From contig NZ_CP093337.1 of NCBI RefSeq assembly GCF_022637395.1, positions 1,534,001-1,598,000 of the forward strand: a DNA stretch of 64,000 nucleotides, given 5' to 3'. The notes beneath the pieces are model-generated. The model saw only the letters and a program-made list of their open reading frames with translations, was not told the DNA's origin and did not search any database. The position numbers and the translations under genes were made by a program. The first letter of the stretch is position 1, and each line of letters begins with the position of its first letter. Of this stretch, positions 1-9,533 are shown one piece after another. This DNA comes from Shinella sp. H4-D48. Its GTDB lineage: Bacteria > Pseudomonadota > Alphaproteobacteria > Rhizobiales > Rhizobiaceae.

Positions 1-36
1 CTGTTCCTCGCGGAACAAAGCCGCATGAGCGACGGA

Positions 37-114
37 TCAGAAGGGCTGTATCCAGACCAGGCTGCTCAGCATCAGGGCGGCGATCATTGTCATTTCGAAA
101 AATCCGGTTTGCAT
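37..114 (-). CDS. possible 25-residue membrane peptide
   Basis: A short open frame encodes 25 residues, with a hydrophobic centre (IAALMLSSLVW) that could form one short membrane segment. It is preceded by a near-perfect Shine-Dalgarno sequence (AAGGAGG, plus-strand positions 123-129) eight bases before the ATG, which is the main reason to take it seriously. It lies downstream of, and on the same strand as, the diguanylate cyclase at 240-1310. I recognise no family, and a chance open frame this short is easily possible. Confidence 0.4.
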   Translation of the reverse strand: MQTGFFEMTMIAALMLSSLVWIQPF

Positions 115-239
115 GGCGCTATCCTCCTTGCTTGCCACACAAACGCACGATTTCCGTCGCGGTTCCGCCGGATGTGCGGCGCGCCGAAATTTCCTTGCCA
201 AAATGCAAAAACGGCGCCGCGAGGGTGCCGTTGCTGGCG

Positions 240-1310
240 CTATCGCCGATAGATCAGCCAGTTCTTGGCGAAGTCCTTTTTCATGCCATCCTCGAAGGGC
301 ATCGTGCGGTTGCGGCCGCCGTTCTTGGCGCAATACAGCGCGATGTCCGCCTTCGAATAGAGTTCTCCGGGGCCTTCCGCCGAAGACGCCATGCACAGGC
401 CGAGCGATATGGTGATCGGGCCGTAATTGACGCCGGTCTTGGAGTTCTTGAAGGGCGTGTGCTCCAGCGCGGTGCGGACGCGCTCGGCGATAGCGATCAC
501 CTCTTCCTCGTTGTTGCCCTCGATGATCATGGCGAATTCCTCGCCGCCGGTGCGGGCAACCAGGATGTCCTTGCGCACATTCGCGCGGATCACGCTGCCG
601 ACGGACGCTAGGATCTTGTCGCCGACGGGATGGCCGTAGGTGTCGTTGATCTTCTTGAAATGATCGATATCGGCGAGGATGAGACCGGTGACGTTGTGCG
701 CCATCGTGGAATTGTAGATGGACGAAAGCTTGTCGTCGAAGGCGCGGCGGTTGGCGAGCTGGGTCAGCGAATCGGTCGAGGCAATGCGCTTGTATTCGTC
801 CAGTTCCTTGCGCACGCTTTCCATTTCGAGCGACTTTTGCGCGACATTCTCCACCATCACCTTGCCTTGGCTGATCGTGTCGCCTGTGGCCTCCGTGAGC
901 ACGCCGATGACGCTTCTGATCAGGTCCATGCTGGTGGCGTTCTTGCCGGTGATGCGAACGACGGTCTCGTCAAGAAGCCGGTTGTAGCTTTCCAGCGACG
1001 TCTGCTCCTGCCTGAGTAGGCGAAGCAGTCCTTCCAGTTCACCGACGATGCGCGAATGCACGCCGTCCATGGCAGTGACGCCATGGTGATGGCCGAAATA
1101 CTGCGCGCCGATTTCGTCCAGCTCTTCCTGGTTGGCCTTGCTGCCAAGCGCCGCCAGTTCGCGGGTCAGCTTCGGGTTCGAGCCGATATAGGCTTCGTAG
1201 AACAGCTCGTAGTTCCGCGGAATGGGTGAGATGCCCATAATGCGCATGGCGTAGGTGACCTGCGCGGCGATGTCCGGGACCTGGACCTTCTGCGCGACTG
1301 CCGTGTTCAT
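240..1310 (-). CDS. GGDEF domain diguanylate cyclase
   Basis: This 356-residue protein has no visible membrane segment. The N-terminal 170 residues look helical and probably form a sensory or dimerisation region. The GGDEF domain starts near residue 180 (DSLTQLANRR), has the metal and substrate segment DIDHFKKINDTYGH around 214-227, and carries the active-site signature GGEEF at 255-259. It should therefore condense two GTP into cyclic di-GMP in the cytoplasm. The usual inhibitory RxxD site before the signature reads RKDI, so product inhibition may be lost. The ATG at 1310 begins MNTAVAQ. The input signal is unknown. Confidence 0.9.
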   Translation of the reverse strand: MNTAVAQKVQVPDIAAQVTYAMRIMGISPIPRNYELFYEAYIGSNPKLTRELAALGSKANQEELDEIGAQYFGHHHGVTAMDGVHSRIVGELEGLLRLLRQEQTSLESYNRLLDETVVRITGKNATSMDLIRSVIGVLTEATGDTISQGKVMVENVAQKSLEMESVRKELDEYKRIASTDSLTQLANRRAFDDKLSSIYNSTMAHNVTGLILADIDHFKKINDTYGHPVGDKILASVGSVIRANVRKDILVARTGGEEFAMIIEGNNEEEVIAIAERVRTALEHTPFKNSKTGVNYGPITISLGLCMASSAEGPGELYSKADIALYCAKNGGRNRTMPFEDGMKKDFAKNWLIYRR

Positions 1311-1410
1311 TGCGGCTGCTCCCGACCGATTTCGAATGTAGGCCCGTAAAATAAAGTGAAAATGCTTTGGGAATGATTAACGTTTATCGTCTCCGCTACG
1401 TGCGGCACAC

Positions 1411-1447
1411 AAAAAAAGGCCGCAGATCGTTGAATCTGCGGCCTTTT
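1411..1447 (-). terminator. intrinsic terminator of fumC
   Basis: Inverted repeat AAAGGCCGCAGAT / ATCTGCGGCCTTT with a six-base loop. Read on the minus strand it is followed by seven T residues, 25 bases past the fumC stop codon. Confidence 0.85.
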
Positions 1448-1472
1448 AGCTGAGCGTGACGTACCGTTGGCC

Positions 1473-2864
1473 TCAGCCCGGCGTGATCATCTTTTCCGGG
1501 CGAACGACCGCGTCGAATTCCTCATTGGTGACGTAGCCGCCACCGACGGCTTCCTCACGCAGCGTCGTGCCGTTCTTGTGGGCCGTCTTGGCGATCTTGG
1601 CGGCGTTGTCGTAGCCGATCTTCGGGGCGAGCGCGGTGACGAGCATCAGCGAGCGGTCGAGCGCTGCCTTGATGTTGTCTTCACGCGCCTCGATGCCGAC
1701 GACGCAATTGTCGGTGAAGGAGATCGCGGCATCCGAGAGAAGCTGGACGGACTGCAGGAAGTTGTAGGCCATCAGCGGGTTGAAGACGTTCAGCTCGAAA
1801 TGGCCCTGGCTGCCGGCGAAGGTCAGCGACGCATGGTTGCCGAAGACTTGGGCGCAGACCTGGGTGAGGGCTTCGCACTGGGTGGGATTGACCTTGCCCG
1901 GCATGATCGACGAGCCGGGCTCGTTTTCCGGCAGCGACAGTTCGCCGAGGCCGGAGCGCGGGCCGGAGCCGAGGAAGCGGATGTCGTTGGCGATCTTGAA
2001 GAGAGCCGCGGCAGCGGAGTTGATGGCGCCGTGCGAGAAGACCATGGAATCGTGGGCGGCAAGCGCTTCGAACTTGTTCGGCGCCGTCTTGAAGGCGATG
2101 CTGGTGATCTCGGCGATGTGATCGGCGACCTTTTCGGCAAAGCCGACCGGCGCGTTGAGGCCGGTGCCGACGGCCGTGCCGCCCTGGGCGAGTTCGCACA
2201 GGCCCGGCAGGGTCATCTCGATGCGCTTGATCGACGAGGCGACCTGCGCGGCATAGCCGGAGAATTCCTGACCGAGCGTCAGCGGCGTGGCGTCCTGGGT
2301 ATGCGTGCGGCCGATCTTGATGATGTGATCGAAGGCCTTGACCTTGGCTTCCAGCGCCGCATGCAGATGCTTGAGCGCCGGCAGCAGGTCATGAACGATG
2401 CGCTCGGCGCAGGCGATGTGCATGGCCGTCGGATAGGTGTCGTTGGACGACTGGCTCATGTTGACGTGGTCGTTGGGGTGCACCGGCTTCTTGGAGCCCA
2501 TGACGCCGCCGAGCATTTCGATGGCCCGGTTGGAAATGACCTCGTTGGCGTTCATGTTGGACTGCGTGCCCGAGCCGGTCTGCCAGACGACGAGCGGGAA
2601 GTGATCGTTGAGCTTGCCGTCGATGACTTCCTGCGCGGCTTCGATGATTGCCTTGCCGATGGCGGGATCGAGACGGCCCAGCTCCATGTTGGCGCGGGCG
2701 GCGGCCTGCTTGACGATTCCGAGCGCACGAACGACGGAAAGCGGCTGCTTTTCCCAGCCGATCTTGAAATTGCCGAGCGAGCGCTGGGCCTGCGCGCCCC
2801 AATAGCGGCTGTTGTCCACTTCGATGGGGCCGAATGTATCCGTTTCCGTGCGCGTCGATGTCAT
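1473..2864 (-). CDS. fumC: class II fumarate hydratase
   Basis: This 463-residue enzyme interconverts fumarate and L-malate in the TCA cycle. The superfamily signature [11 protein letters not shown] lies near residue 317 and contains the catalytic loop serine. Other class II features are [12 protein letters not shown] near residue 99, [12 protein letters not shown] near 140, and [16 protein letters not shown] near 186. Length matches the oxygen-stable, iron-free tetrameric FumC rather than FumA/B. The ATG at 2864 (MTSTRTETD) was chosen over longer in-frame options because homologues start just before [10 protein letters not shown]. It is a single gene with its own terminator. Confidence 0.96.
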   Translation of the reverse strand: MTSTRTETDTFGPIEVDNSRYWGAQAQRSLGNFKIGWEKQPLSVVRALGIVKQAAARANMELGRLDPAIGKAIIEAAQEVIDGKLNDHFPLVVWQTGSGTQSNMNANEVISNRAIEMLGGVMGSKKPVHPNDHVNMSQSSNDTYPTAMHIACAERIVHDLLPALKHLHAALEAKVKAFDHIIKIGRTHTQDATPLTLGQEFSGYAAQVASSIKRIEMTLPGLCELAQGGTAVGTGLNAPVGFAEKVADHIAEITSIAFKTAPNKFEALAAHDSMVFSHGAINSAAAALFKIANDIRFLGSGPRSGLGELSLPENEPGSSIMPGKVNPTQCEALTQVCAQVFGNHASLTFAGSQGHFELNVFNPLMAYNFLQSVQLLSDAAISFTDNCVVGIEAREDNIKAALDRSLMLVTALAPKIGYDNAAKIAKTAHKNGTTLREEAVGGGYVTNEEFDAVVRPEKMITPG

Positions 2865-3401
2865 AGTGCTTCCCGCTTCTCCGAGCCCATGCGATGAGGT
2901 CTGCCGCCGGCGTTGCCGCCGCATGGGACGCGGCAGGCCGGGCGAGCGCGGGCCGGAAACGGCGTGCGCGCTGGCGCGAAAAAATCGCGCAAATCTCTGG
3001 CCCATCTGCGACCCACTTGCAAGGGGCGGCCGGTTCTCGCGGAGCGAGACTTTCGGTTAAAATCGATTAGGCCGCGCCGCAGGGCTTGACCATCGATCCA
3101 GGCGCGTTCGGGCTGTGCCTTTTGCATCACAACCCGCTATCGATTTTTTTTGACCACGGTGTTGATTGGTGTCCGGCGCGGCGTTGCAAAGGCAAAAATG
3201 CGTGCGGGTTCAAATTTTTATGCCGGCCCAGCCGTTCCCTCGGTGAAGGTTCGCCATAACGGTTTTGTGAGGGCCAGGAAGGCATGTGGGGGGAGGGCGT
3301 TTCCTTTTCATTCACCATCCTTTCCTATAACTTACCGGCCTGCTGGTTCGGGCGCCACCAGAGACCGCGAAGCGCGGTTTAAGACGGGGAATGGAAAACA
3401 C
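2865..3401. other. intergenic region between fumC and the L,D-transpeptidase gene
   Basis: This 537-base divergent spacer must hold the promoters of both flanking genes. I see no convincing coding frame. It contains a 9-bp inverted repeat (AAAATCGAT at 3059-3067 and ATCGATTTT at 3139-3147) ending in a run of eight T residues at 3144-3151. A -10-like TATAAC sits near 3327, about 75 bases upstream of the transpeptidase start, but no matching -35 box is clear. Confidence 0.5.
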
Positions 3402-5291
3402 ATGAAGCTTACGAAAACCGCCGTGCTGGCAGCCGCGCTGGCTCTTTCCTGTGCCACCGTCACGCTCCACGCAGCGCCCGCCAATGCAATGACATTCATG
3501 GAGTGGCTGCAGAAGCGCAAGGAAAAGAAGCAGGCAGAGGCAGCCGGCCTGCCCGGGGTCACGACGACCTCTGCGCTGCCTGGTGCCTCCGCCCAGGTGA
3601 AGCAGGAAGCCAAGCCGCTGCCGCGCGTCACCGGCCCGCGTTATTATACTTACAAGGCCGACGCCCTGAAGCGTGTCGGCGTCGACAAACTGGCCGATCC
3701 GGTTGTCACGAGCTCGATTTCCGCAGATGTTGCGCCTGCCGGCGATGCAGGAATCCGCGCGGCCTTCACGAATGTCGACGTGCGCACCAATCCGGATGCA
3801 GCAAAGGCAGTCGAGACCTTCTATAGCGACAACCGCAAATTCGTCTGGATCGACGGCACCGGCATCAACGACAAGGCGAAGGCCGCCATTGCTGTTCTGG
3901 CGGATGCCGCATCCGTCGGACTCGATCCGTGGGACTATGCCGTGAAGATTCCGGCCAACGATTTCGACAGCGCCGACATGACCGCGCGCTATGCCGAACT
4001 CGCCACCTTCGAGATCGCGCTATCCTCGGCCGTCGCCAGCTACGTGCAGGACGCGGTGCGCGGCCGCATCGATCCGAACCGCATTTCCGGCTACCACGAC
4101 TTCAAGCGCAAGGACGTCAATCTCGTCGCCGCGCTGAAGAACGTTTCGATGAGCAGCAACGTCAAGGCCTATCTGGAAAGCCGCTCGCCGCAGAGCGCGG
4201 ACTTCCAGGCGCTGAAGGATGAACTTGCCCGCCTCAAGGCCGAGACGAGCAGCGAAGACCGCGTCGTGATCGCTGACGGTACGCTGCTGAAACCGGGCCA
4301 GAGCAATCCGGAGCTTGCCAATGTCGTGAAGGGCATCGTCAAGCACGGGTCAGACGCGCTGAAGACCGACCATTCCGTGACGATCGCCACCTATGCTGGC
4401 ACGCCCGAATACACGCCGGAACTGGTGTCGCTCGTCGAGGCCTTCCAGAAGGAGCATGGCCTGAAGCCCGACGGCATCGTCGGCAAGGCCTCCATCCGTC
4501 TGCTGACGGGGGGTGATTCGGTTGCAGACAAGATCGCGAAGGTCGAGGTGGCGCTCGAACAGGCGCGCTGGCTGCCGGTCGATCTCGGTGCACGGCATGT
4601 CTTCATCAACCAGCCGGCTTTCCAGGTCTATTACTACGAAGGCGGTTCGGAAAAGTTCTCGATGCGCACGGTCGTCGGCTCCAAGTCGAACCAGACCTAT
4701 TTCTTCGAGGACAAGGTGCAGACCGTCGAGGTCAATCCCTATTGGGGCGTGCCGCAGTCGATCATCATCAACGAGATGCTGCCGAAGCTGCGCAACGATC
4801 CGAACTATCTCGACCGCATGGGCTATGAAGTGGCCGTCGGCGGGCGCGCGGTTCCGTCGTCCTCGGTCAACTGGTACGGCTCGACGTCTGGCATTTCCGT
4901 GCGTCAGCCGCCGAGCGGTGACAATGCGCTCGGCGAACTGAAAATCCTCTTCCCGAACAGCCACGCCATCTACATGCACGACACACCGTCGAAGAGCTTC
5001 TTCAAGAAGGACATGCGTGCGCTGAGCCATGGCTGCGTGCGCCTCGCCGAGCCCCGCAAGATGGCGGCCGCCGTGCTGGGCGTGAGCGAGGAAGAGGTCG
5101 GCAAGGAGATCGCCGCCGGCCGCAACAAGGCGCTCAGCGTCAAGGCGGATATTCCGATCTACATCGCCTATTTCACGGCGTGGCCGAACAAGGATGGCGT
5201 GGTCGAGTATTTCGACGACGTCTACGGGCGCGACGACTACATGCGCAAGGCCTTCGCGGCGACGCAGAAGGCGCGTCAGGCCGGTGCCTGA
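3402..5291 (+). CDS. secreted L,D-transpeptidase (YcbB/LdtD type)
   Basis: This 629-residue protein starts with a signal peptide (MKLTKTAVLAAALALSCA, cleavage probably after ANA near residue 32). It continues with an LdtD-like scaffold region, a peptidoglycan-binding domain around 340-370 (LVEAFQKEHGLKPDGIVG) and a C-terminal YkuD catalytic domain. The active-site motif SHGCVRL places the nucleophile at Cys545, and the upstream His is in YMHDTPSK. Such enzymes form 3-3 cross-links in peptidoglycan in the periplasm; in polar-growing Rhizobiales LDTs are prominent. The ATG at 3402 was chosen because it opens the signal peptide. The gene stands alone and ends in a strong terminator. Confidence 0.92.
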   Translation: MKLTKTAVLAAALALSCATVTLHAAPANAMTFMEWLQKRKEKKQAEAAGLPGVTTTSALPGASAQVKQEAKPLPRVTGPRYYTYKADALKRVGVDKLADPVVTSSISADVAPAGDAGIRAAFTNVDVRTNPDAAKAVETFYSDNRKFVWIDGTGINDKAKAAIAVLADAASVGLDPWDYAVKIPANDFDSADMTARYAELATFEIALSSAVASYVQDAVRGRIDPNRISGYHDFKRKDVNLVAALKNVSMSSNVKAYLESRSPQSADFQALKDELARLKAETSSEDRVVIADGTLLKPGQSNPELANVVKGIVKHGSDALKTDHSVTIATYAGTPEYTPELVSLVEAFQKEHGLKPDGIVGKASIRLLTGGDSVADKIAKVEVALEQARWLPVDLGARHVFINQPAFQVYYYEGGSEKFSMRTVVGSKSNQTYFFEDKVQTVEVNPYWGVPQSIIINEMLPKLRNDPNYLDRMGYEVAVGGRAVPSSSVNWYGSTSGISVRQPPSGDNALGELKILFPNSHAIYMHDTPSKSFFKKDMRALSHGCVRLAEPRKMAAAVLGVSEEEVGKEIAAGRNKALSVKADIPIYIAYFTAWPNKDGVVEYFDDVYGRDDYMRKAFAATQKARQAGA

Positions 5292-5316
5292 GCGGCTCCA
5301 TCGCTCCGAAAAAGAA

Positions 5317-5342
5317 AGGCGCCTGCAAGGGCGCCTTTTTTC
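5317..5342 (+). terminator. intrinsic terminator of the L,D-transpeptidase gene
   Basis: AGGCGCC / GGCGCCT stem with a short loop, followed by six T residues, 26 bases after the stop codon. Confidence 0.85.
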
Positions 5343-5368
5343 GTTGAACCGTATGGCTTTCCGCCGGT

Positions 5369-6043
5369 TCAGCGCGCCAGCAGCCGCTCCACCAGTGCGG
5401 GCGTCAGCTCGTCGAAATGGGCGATGACATGGGTCGGCTCCAGCGTGTCCACCGGCACGTCCGAATAGCCGAAGGGCACGCCGATCGACGGCACGCCTGC
5501 ATTGCGGGCGACGAGGATATCGTTGAGGCTGTCGCCGATCATGACGGTGCGCGCCGGGTCGCCACCGGCCTGGTGCACGGTGCCCAGCAGATGCTCGGCG
5601 TCAGGCTTGCGCGTGGCGAAAGTGTCGCCACCTGTGATGGCGGCGAAGCGATCGGTCAGACCGAGGCCTTCGAGGAGGCGGCGGGCGAGCCCTTCCATCT
5701 TGTTCGTGCAGACCGCGAGCCGGTAGCCCGCATCCGTCAGGCGATCCATCGCCTCGATCAGGCCGGGATAGGGCGCGGAAACACCCGGCATGGCATTGCC
5801 GTAATGATCGACAAAGACGCCGAGCATTTCCTGCAATTCGTCGTCAGTAACGGCGCGGCCGCGAAGCGCGAAGGCACGCTTGATCATCACCACGCCGCCA
5901 TGGCCGACCAGATGGGTCAGGTCGTCATAGGTGACGGGATCGAGCCCTCTCAGGCCGATCGTGTGGTTGAGACTGGCCACGAGGTCGTGCGCGGTGTGGA
6001 TGAGCGTACCGTCGAGATCGAAGACAACGAGAGAAGAGGTCAT
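5369..6043 (-). CDS. gph: phosphoglycolate phosphatase
   Basis: This 224-residue HAD-superfamily hydrolase has the nucleophile motif DLDGT at residues 9-13, a cap domain, motif II in CTNKMEG, and the metal-binding [14 protein letters not shown] near the C-terminus. Gph removes phosphate from 2-phosphoglycolate, a by-product of DNA-end repair and of oxygenase chemistry. The ATG at 6043 ([12 protein letters not shown]) fits the family start; a longer in-frame extension to 6178 is low-complexity and unlikely. It is divergent from rpiA, and the gph-rpiA-DUF2059-gor neighbourhood is, from memory, common in rhizobia. Confidence 0.92.
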   Translation of the reverse strand: MTSSLVVFDLDGTLIHTAHDLVASLNHTIGLRGLDPVTYDDLTHLVGHGGVVMIKRAFALRGRAVTDDELQEMLGVFVDHYGNAMPGVSAPYPGLIEAMDRLTDAGYRLAVCTNKMEGLARRLLEGLGLTDRFAAITGGDTFATRKPDAEHLLGTVHQAGGDPARTVMIGDSLNDILVARNAGVPSIGVPFGYSDVPVDTLEPTHVIAHFDELTPALVERLLAR

Positions 6044-6234
6044 GGCAGGCCTTGCGGGACAGAGCGGAGGAGGTCTTTCCGGTAAGCGAGGGCCGACGCT
6101 TTTGCAATCGCCTTTTCGGTCCGGGACTTGCGGCGTTTTTGACTTTCGTTTGCGGGGCGGGGCGTGTAAGTGTCTCACCGGAATTCCGGTGCTTCGCGCG
6201 TGCCGGCGTGCAACCGTTCAGGGAGTTGGGGGGC

Positions 6235-6933
6235 ATGGACGCCCGTGAAATGAAGATCAAGGCGGCGGAAGCCGCACTGGCGCATGTGGAAGACGGCATG
6301 CGCCTGGGCATCGGCACGGGGTCGACGGCCGAGGAGTTTGTGCGGCTGCTGGCCGAAAAGGTGGCCGGCGGCCTGCGCGTCGAGGGCGTTCCCACGTCCG
6401 AGCGCACGGCACGGCTCTGCCTGGAACTCGGCGTTCCCTTGAAATCGCTTGATGAACTGCCGGAACTGGATCTGACCATCGACGGCGCCGACGAAGTCGA
6501 CAGCCGGCTGCGTCTGATCAAGGGCGGCGGCGGCGCGCTGCTGCGTGAGAAGATTGTTGCCTGTGCCTCCAAGCGCATGATCGTTATCGCCGACGAAACC
6601 AAGGTTGTCGAGACGCTCGGCGCCTTCAAGCTGCCGATCGAAGTCAATCCGTTCGGTCTCGTTGCCACACGCATCGCCATCGAGAAGCTTGCAACCCGCC
6701 TTGGCCTTTCCGGCGCGATCGACCTGCGCGCGTCCGGCGACGGAACGTTCACGACAGACGGCGGTCACTATATTCTCGACGCATCTTTTGGCCGCATTCC
6801 TGATGCAGATGCGCTCGCAAGAAACCTCAATGACATACCCGGAGTCGTCGAACACGGCCTCTTCATCAATATAGCGTCGCTGGCCGTCATCGCGGGACCC
6901 GCGGGAGCACGCACGCTGACGGCGAAAGAATAG
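6235..6933 (+). CDS. rpiA: ribose-5-phosphate isomerase A
   Basis: This 232-residue cytosolic enzyme interconverts ribose 5-phosphate and ribulose 5-phosphate in the pentose phosphate pathway. Diagnostic motifs are [12 protein letters not shown] (phosphate-binding loop, residues 23-34), [11 protein letters not shown] with the catalytic acidic residues near 80-90, and [11 protein letters not shown] near 95-105 with the conserved lysine. The ATG at 6235 follows a G-rich stretch (GGAGTTGGGGGGC) and gives the normal length for RpiA. The next gene begins 18 bases after the stop, so the two are probably co-transcribed. Confidence 0.96.
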   Translation: MDAREMKIKAAEAALAHVEDGMRLGIGTGSTAEEFVRLLAEKVAGGLRVEGVPTSERTARLCLELGVPLKSLDELPELDLTIDGADEVDSRLRLIKGGGGALLREKIVACASKRMIVIADETKVVETLGAFKLPIEVNPFGLVATRIAIEKLATRLGLSGAIDLRASGDGTFTTDGGHYILDASFGRIPDADALARNLNDIPGVVEHGLFINIASLAVIAGPAGARTLTAKE

Positions 6934-6950
6934 ACAGGAGCAAAGACCAC

Positions 6951-7490
6951 ATGTCCAAATTTGCTGGTTTCGGCCGCACCCTCGCAGTGACCCTCATCGT
7001 TTCGGCCAGCCTTGCCGGCATCGCCAAGGCGCAGGACGTCACGGACGACCAGATCAAGGCCGCCCGTGCTGCCATCGACGCCATCGGTGCGACGAGCCGT
7101 TTCGACAACATCCTGCCGGGTCTCGCCGCCCGCGTGAAGGCGACCTTCGTGCAGGCGTCGCCCAACTACGAGGCCGAGATCAACGCTGTTGTCGACGAGC
7201 AGGCGATTGCCCTTGCTCCCCGCCGCGCCGATCTCGAAAAAGAAGCGGCCACGATTTATGCCAAGACCTTTACGCAGGACGAGCTGAAGGCCATCGCGGA
7301 CTTCTATGCCTCGCCTGTCGGCAAGAAGCTCCTGACGGACGGCCCGATCGCGACGCGCGAAGTCATGAAGGCCGCGGAAATCTGGGCCGCCGGCGTCAGC
7401 CGCGACCTGCAGACGGAAAGCGGCAAGAAGCTGGACTCCACGATCGGTGCTGCTCCCGCCGAGGGCGGCGCGCAACAGCCGCAGCAGTAA
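6951..7490 (+). CDS. secreted DUF2059 protein
   Basis: This 179-residue protein has a signal peptide (TLAVTLIVSASLAGIAKA, cleavage after residue 26). The helical DUF2059 domain that follows includes FTQDELKAIADFYASPVGKKL near 105-125, the most conserved part of the family. The tail is rich in Ala, Gly and Gln. It should be periplasmic; its molecular role is unknown. It lies 18 bases downstream of rpiA and is followed by a terminator, so it closes a two-gene unit. Confidence 0.85.
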   Translation: MSKFAGFGRTLAVTLIVSASLAGIAKAQDVTDDQIKAARAAIDAIGATSRFDNILPGLAARVKATFVQASPNYEAEINAVVDEQAIALAPRRADLEKEAATIYAKTFTQDELKAIADFYASPVGKKLLTDGPIATREVMKAAEIWAAGVSRDLQTESGKKLDSTIGAAPAEGGAQQPQQ

Positions 7491-7493
7491 GAC

Positions 7494-7522
7494 AAAAAAG
7501 GCGGCCACGGGCCGCCTTTTTC
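7494..7522 (+). terminator. intrinsic terminator after the DUF2059 gene
   Basis: AAAGGCGGCC / GGCCGCCTTT stem with a three-base loop and a T-rich tail, immediately after the stop codon. Confidence 0.85.
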
Positions 7523-7560
7523 ATTTCATTCCATCTGCGGGCCTAACGGCCCGGATCGAC

Positions 7561-7896
7561 CTATTCGTGGATTGTGTAGTCGCCGAGTTCGCAAAGGTTC
7601 TGCGTATCGGTTGTCGTGTCGAGATCGGAATCATCGGAGAATTCGAAGCGCATGTCGTATTCGCAGACTTCGCGGCCGTCTGCGATCGTGATCTCGATCG
7701 TTTCGCCGGGGTTGAGCACGTCCTGCCCGAACACATCCTCTTCCCATTTATCGACGCCGACGGGCGACGTGTAGAAGCGGGTGAGCACGGAGTTCGTGCC
7801 GTTCTTCAGGTTGAAAACGAGATCTTCGGCGGAGGCCGCGCCGGCAACCAGCAACAGTGCGGCGGTAGAGATTGCGATCAATTTCGATTTTGACAT
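7561..7896 (-). CDS. small secreted protein of unknown function
   Basis: This 111-residue protein has a signal peptide (MSKSKLIAISTAALLLVAG, cleavage after ASA near residue 23). The mature part begins EDLVFNLKNGTNSVLTRFY and contains the segments VDKWEEDVFG and TIADGREVCEYD, with two cysteines that could pair. I recall similar small exported proteins in other alphaproteobacteria and cyanobacteria, without known function. Three in-frame starts exist (TTG 7920, ATG 7905, ATG 7896). The last has GGA eight bases upstream and gives the cleanest signal peptide. Confidence 0.75.
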   Translation of the reverse strand: MSKSKLIAISTAALLLVAGAASAEDLVFNLKNGTNSVLTRFYTSPVGVDKWEEDVFGQDVLNPGETIEITIADGREVCEYDMRFEFSDDSDLDTTTDTQNLCELGDYTIHE

Positions 7897-8144
7897 TTTT
7901 GTCATCCGTTCAGCCCACAATTGAGCGGGATTTCTTTTAAGCGGTGTCTCACATTCGGTAAATGGAAATAGCGGCGGACAGCCAGCCGTTCAGTGAGAAA
8001 TGCGCCGCGACGGGCGATATATCGGGCGGTGAAGGCCGGGCTTTCACTTTTGCGCCTGCTGCACCTATATGGGAAGCACGCGAGGCCGCGGATTCGCCGG
8101 CCCGTTCCAACGCCATCGTCAGGCCACGCCCGCAGGAGATCCCC

Positions 8145-9533
8145 ATGACGGCTTTCGATTACGACCTCTTTGTCATCGGCGGCGGCTCCGGCGGCGTGCG
8201 CAGCGCGCGTCTGGCCGCAAGCATGGGCAAGAAGGTGGCGATCGCCGAAGAATTCCGCTTCGGCGGCACCTGCGTGATTCGCGGCTGCGTGCCGAAGAAA
8301 CTCTATGTCTATGCCTCGCAGTTTCCCGAGCATTTCGAGGATGCCGCCGGTTTCGGCTGGACGGTCGGCGAGAGCAGCTTCGACTGGAAGGCGCTGGTGG
8401 CGGCCAAAGAGAAGGAAATCACCCGCCTCGAGGGCCTCTACCGCAAGGGGTTGGACAATGCGGCCGCAACGATCCTTGCCACACGCGCCATCCTCGTCGG
8501 GCCGAACACCGTTCGCCTGACGGCCACCGGCGAAGAGGTCACGGCCGAGCGCATCCTGATTGCCGTCGGCGGACATCCGACGCCGCATCCCGACCTGCCG
8601 GGACATGAATTGTGCATTACCTCGAACGAGGCTTTCGATTTGCCGGAAATGCCGAAATCCATCGTCATTTCCGGCGGTGGCTATATCGCGGTCGAATTCG
8701 CCAACATCTTCCACGGGCTCGGCGTCGAGACGACGCTCATCTATCGTGGCAAGCAAATCCTCTCACGCTTCGATCAGGATATGCGCCATGGCGCGCAGTC
8801 GGCGATGATCGCCAAGGGCATCCGCATCCTCTGCGAGGACATTATCACCAACGTCGCCGAGGCGGCGGACGGACGCCGCACGGTCACGACGAAAGCCGGC
8901 GAAATGCTGCATGTCGACCAGGTGATGCTGGCGCTGGGCCGTGCGCCCAACACGGGCAGCCTGGGGCTGGAAACGGTGGGCGTGCAGACGAACGAGCGCG
9001 GCGCCATCATCGTCGACGAGTATTCGCGCACCAATGTTTCCGGCATCTTCGCGCTGGGTGACGTTACCGACCGTGTGCAGCTCACCCCCGTCGCCATCCA
9101 TGAGGCCATGTGCTTCATCGAGACGGAGTTTCGCGGCAATCCGGTCTCGCCGGACCACGACCTCATCGCCACCGCCGTTTTCTCGCAACCGGAGATCGGG
9201 ACGGTGGGCCTGAGCGAAGAGGAAGCCGCGAAGAAATTCGACGATCTCGAAATCTATCGCGCCGAGTTCCGCCCGATGAAAGCGACGCTGTCGGGCCGGC
9301 AGGAAAAGATGATCATGAAGCTCGTCGTCAATGCCGCGGACCGCAAGGTGGTCGGCGCTCATATCCTCGGCCATGAGGCGGGCGAGATGGCGCAGCTGCT
9401 CGGCATTTCGCTGAAGGCCGGCGTGACCAAGGACGATTTCGACCGCACGATGGCGGTTCACCCGACGGCATCGGAAGAGCTAGTGACGATGTACCAGCCG
9501 AGCTACCGCGTCAGGAACGGCCAGCGGATCTGA
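8145..9533 (+). CDS. gor: glutathione-disulfide reductase
   Basis: This 462-residue flavoprotein has the FAD-binding motif GGGSGGVRSAR near residue 11 and the redox-active pair CVIRGC inside GGTCVIRGCVPKKL near residues 43-48. The NAD(P)H-binding region is near GGGYIAVEFA (~175), and the C-terminal dimer motif is HPTASEE. It uses NADPH to reduce oxidised glutathione in the cytosol. The ATG at 8145 has AGGAGA upstream. A longer open frame to 7962 exists but lacks a ribosome site. Its 3' end overlaps the convergent LysR gene by 23 bases. Confidence 0.95.
   Translation: MTAFDYDLFVIGGGSGGVRSARLAASMGKKVAIAEEFRFGGTCVIRGCVPKKLYVYASQFPEHFEDAAGFGWTVGESSFDWKALVAAKEKEITRLEGLYRKGLDNAAATILATRAILVGPNTVRLTATGEEVTAERILIAVGGHPTPHPDLPGHELCITSNEAFDLPEMPKSIVISGGGYIAVEFANIFHGLGVETTLIYRGKQILSRFDQDMRHGAQSAMIAKGIRILCEDIITNVAEAADGRRTVTTKAGEMLHVDQVMLALGRAPNTGSLGLETVGVQTNERGAIIVDEYSRTNVSGIFALGDVTDRVQLTPVAIHEAMCFIETEFRGNPVSPDHDLIATAVFSQPEIGTVGLSEEEAAKKFDDLEIYRAEFRPMKATLSGRQEKMIMKLVVNAADRKVVGAHILGHEAGEMAQLLGISLKAGVTKDDFDRTMAVHPTASEELVTMYQPSYRVRNGQRI

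Noticed and set aside
1467-2897. A 476-codon plus-strand frame opposite fumC
   Set aside because: It mirrors the fumC codons; no start signal or domain.
3059-3151. AAAATCGAT/ATCGATTTT inverted repeat with T-run as a terminator
   Set aside because: The arms are 71 bases apart and A/T-rich, and no gene ends there on the plus strand.
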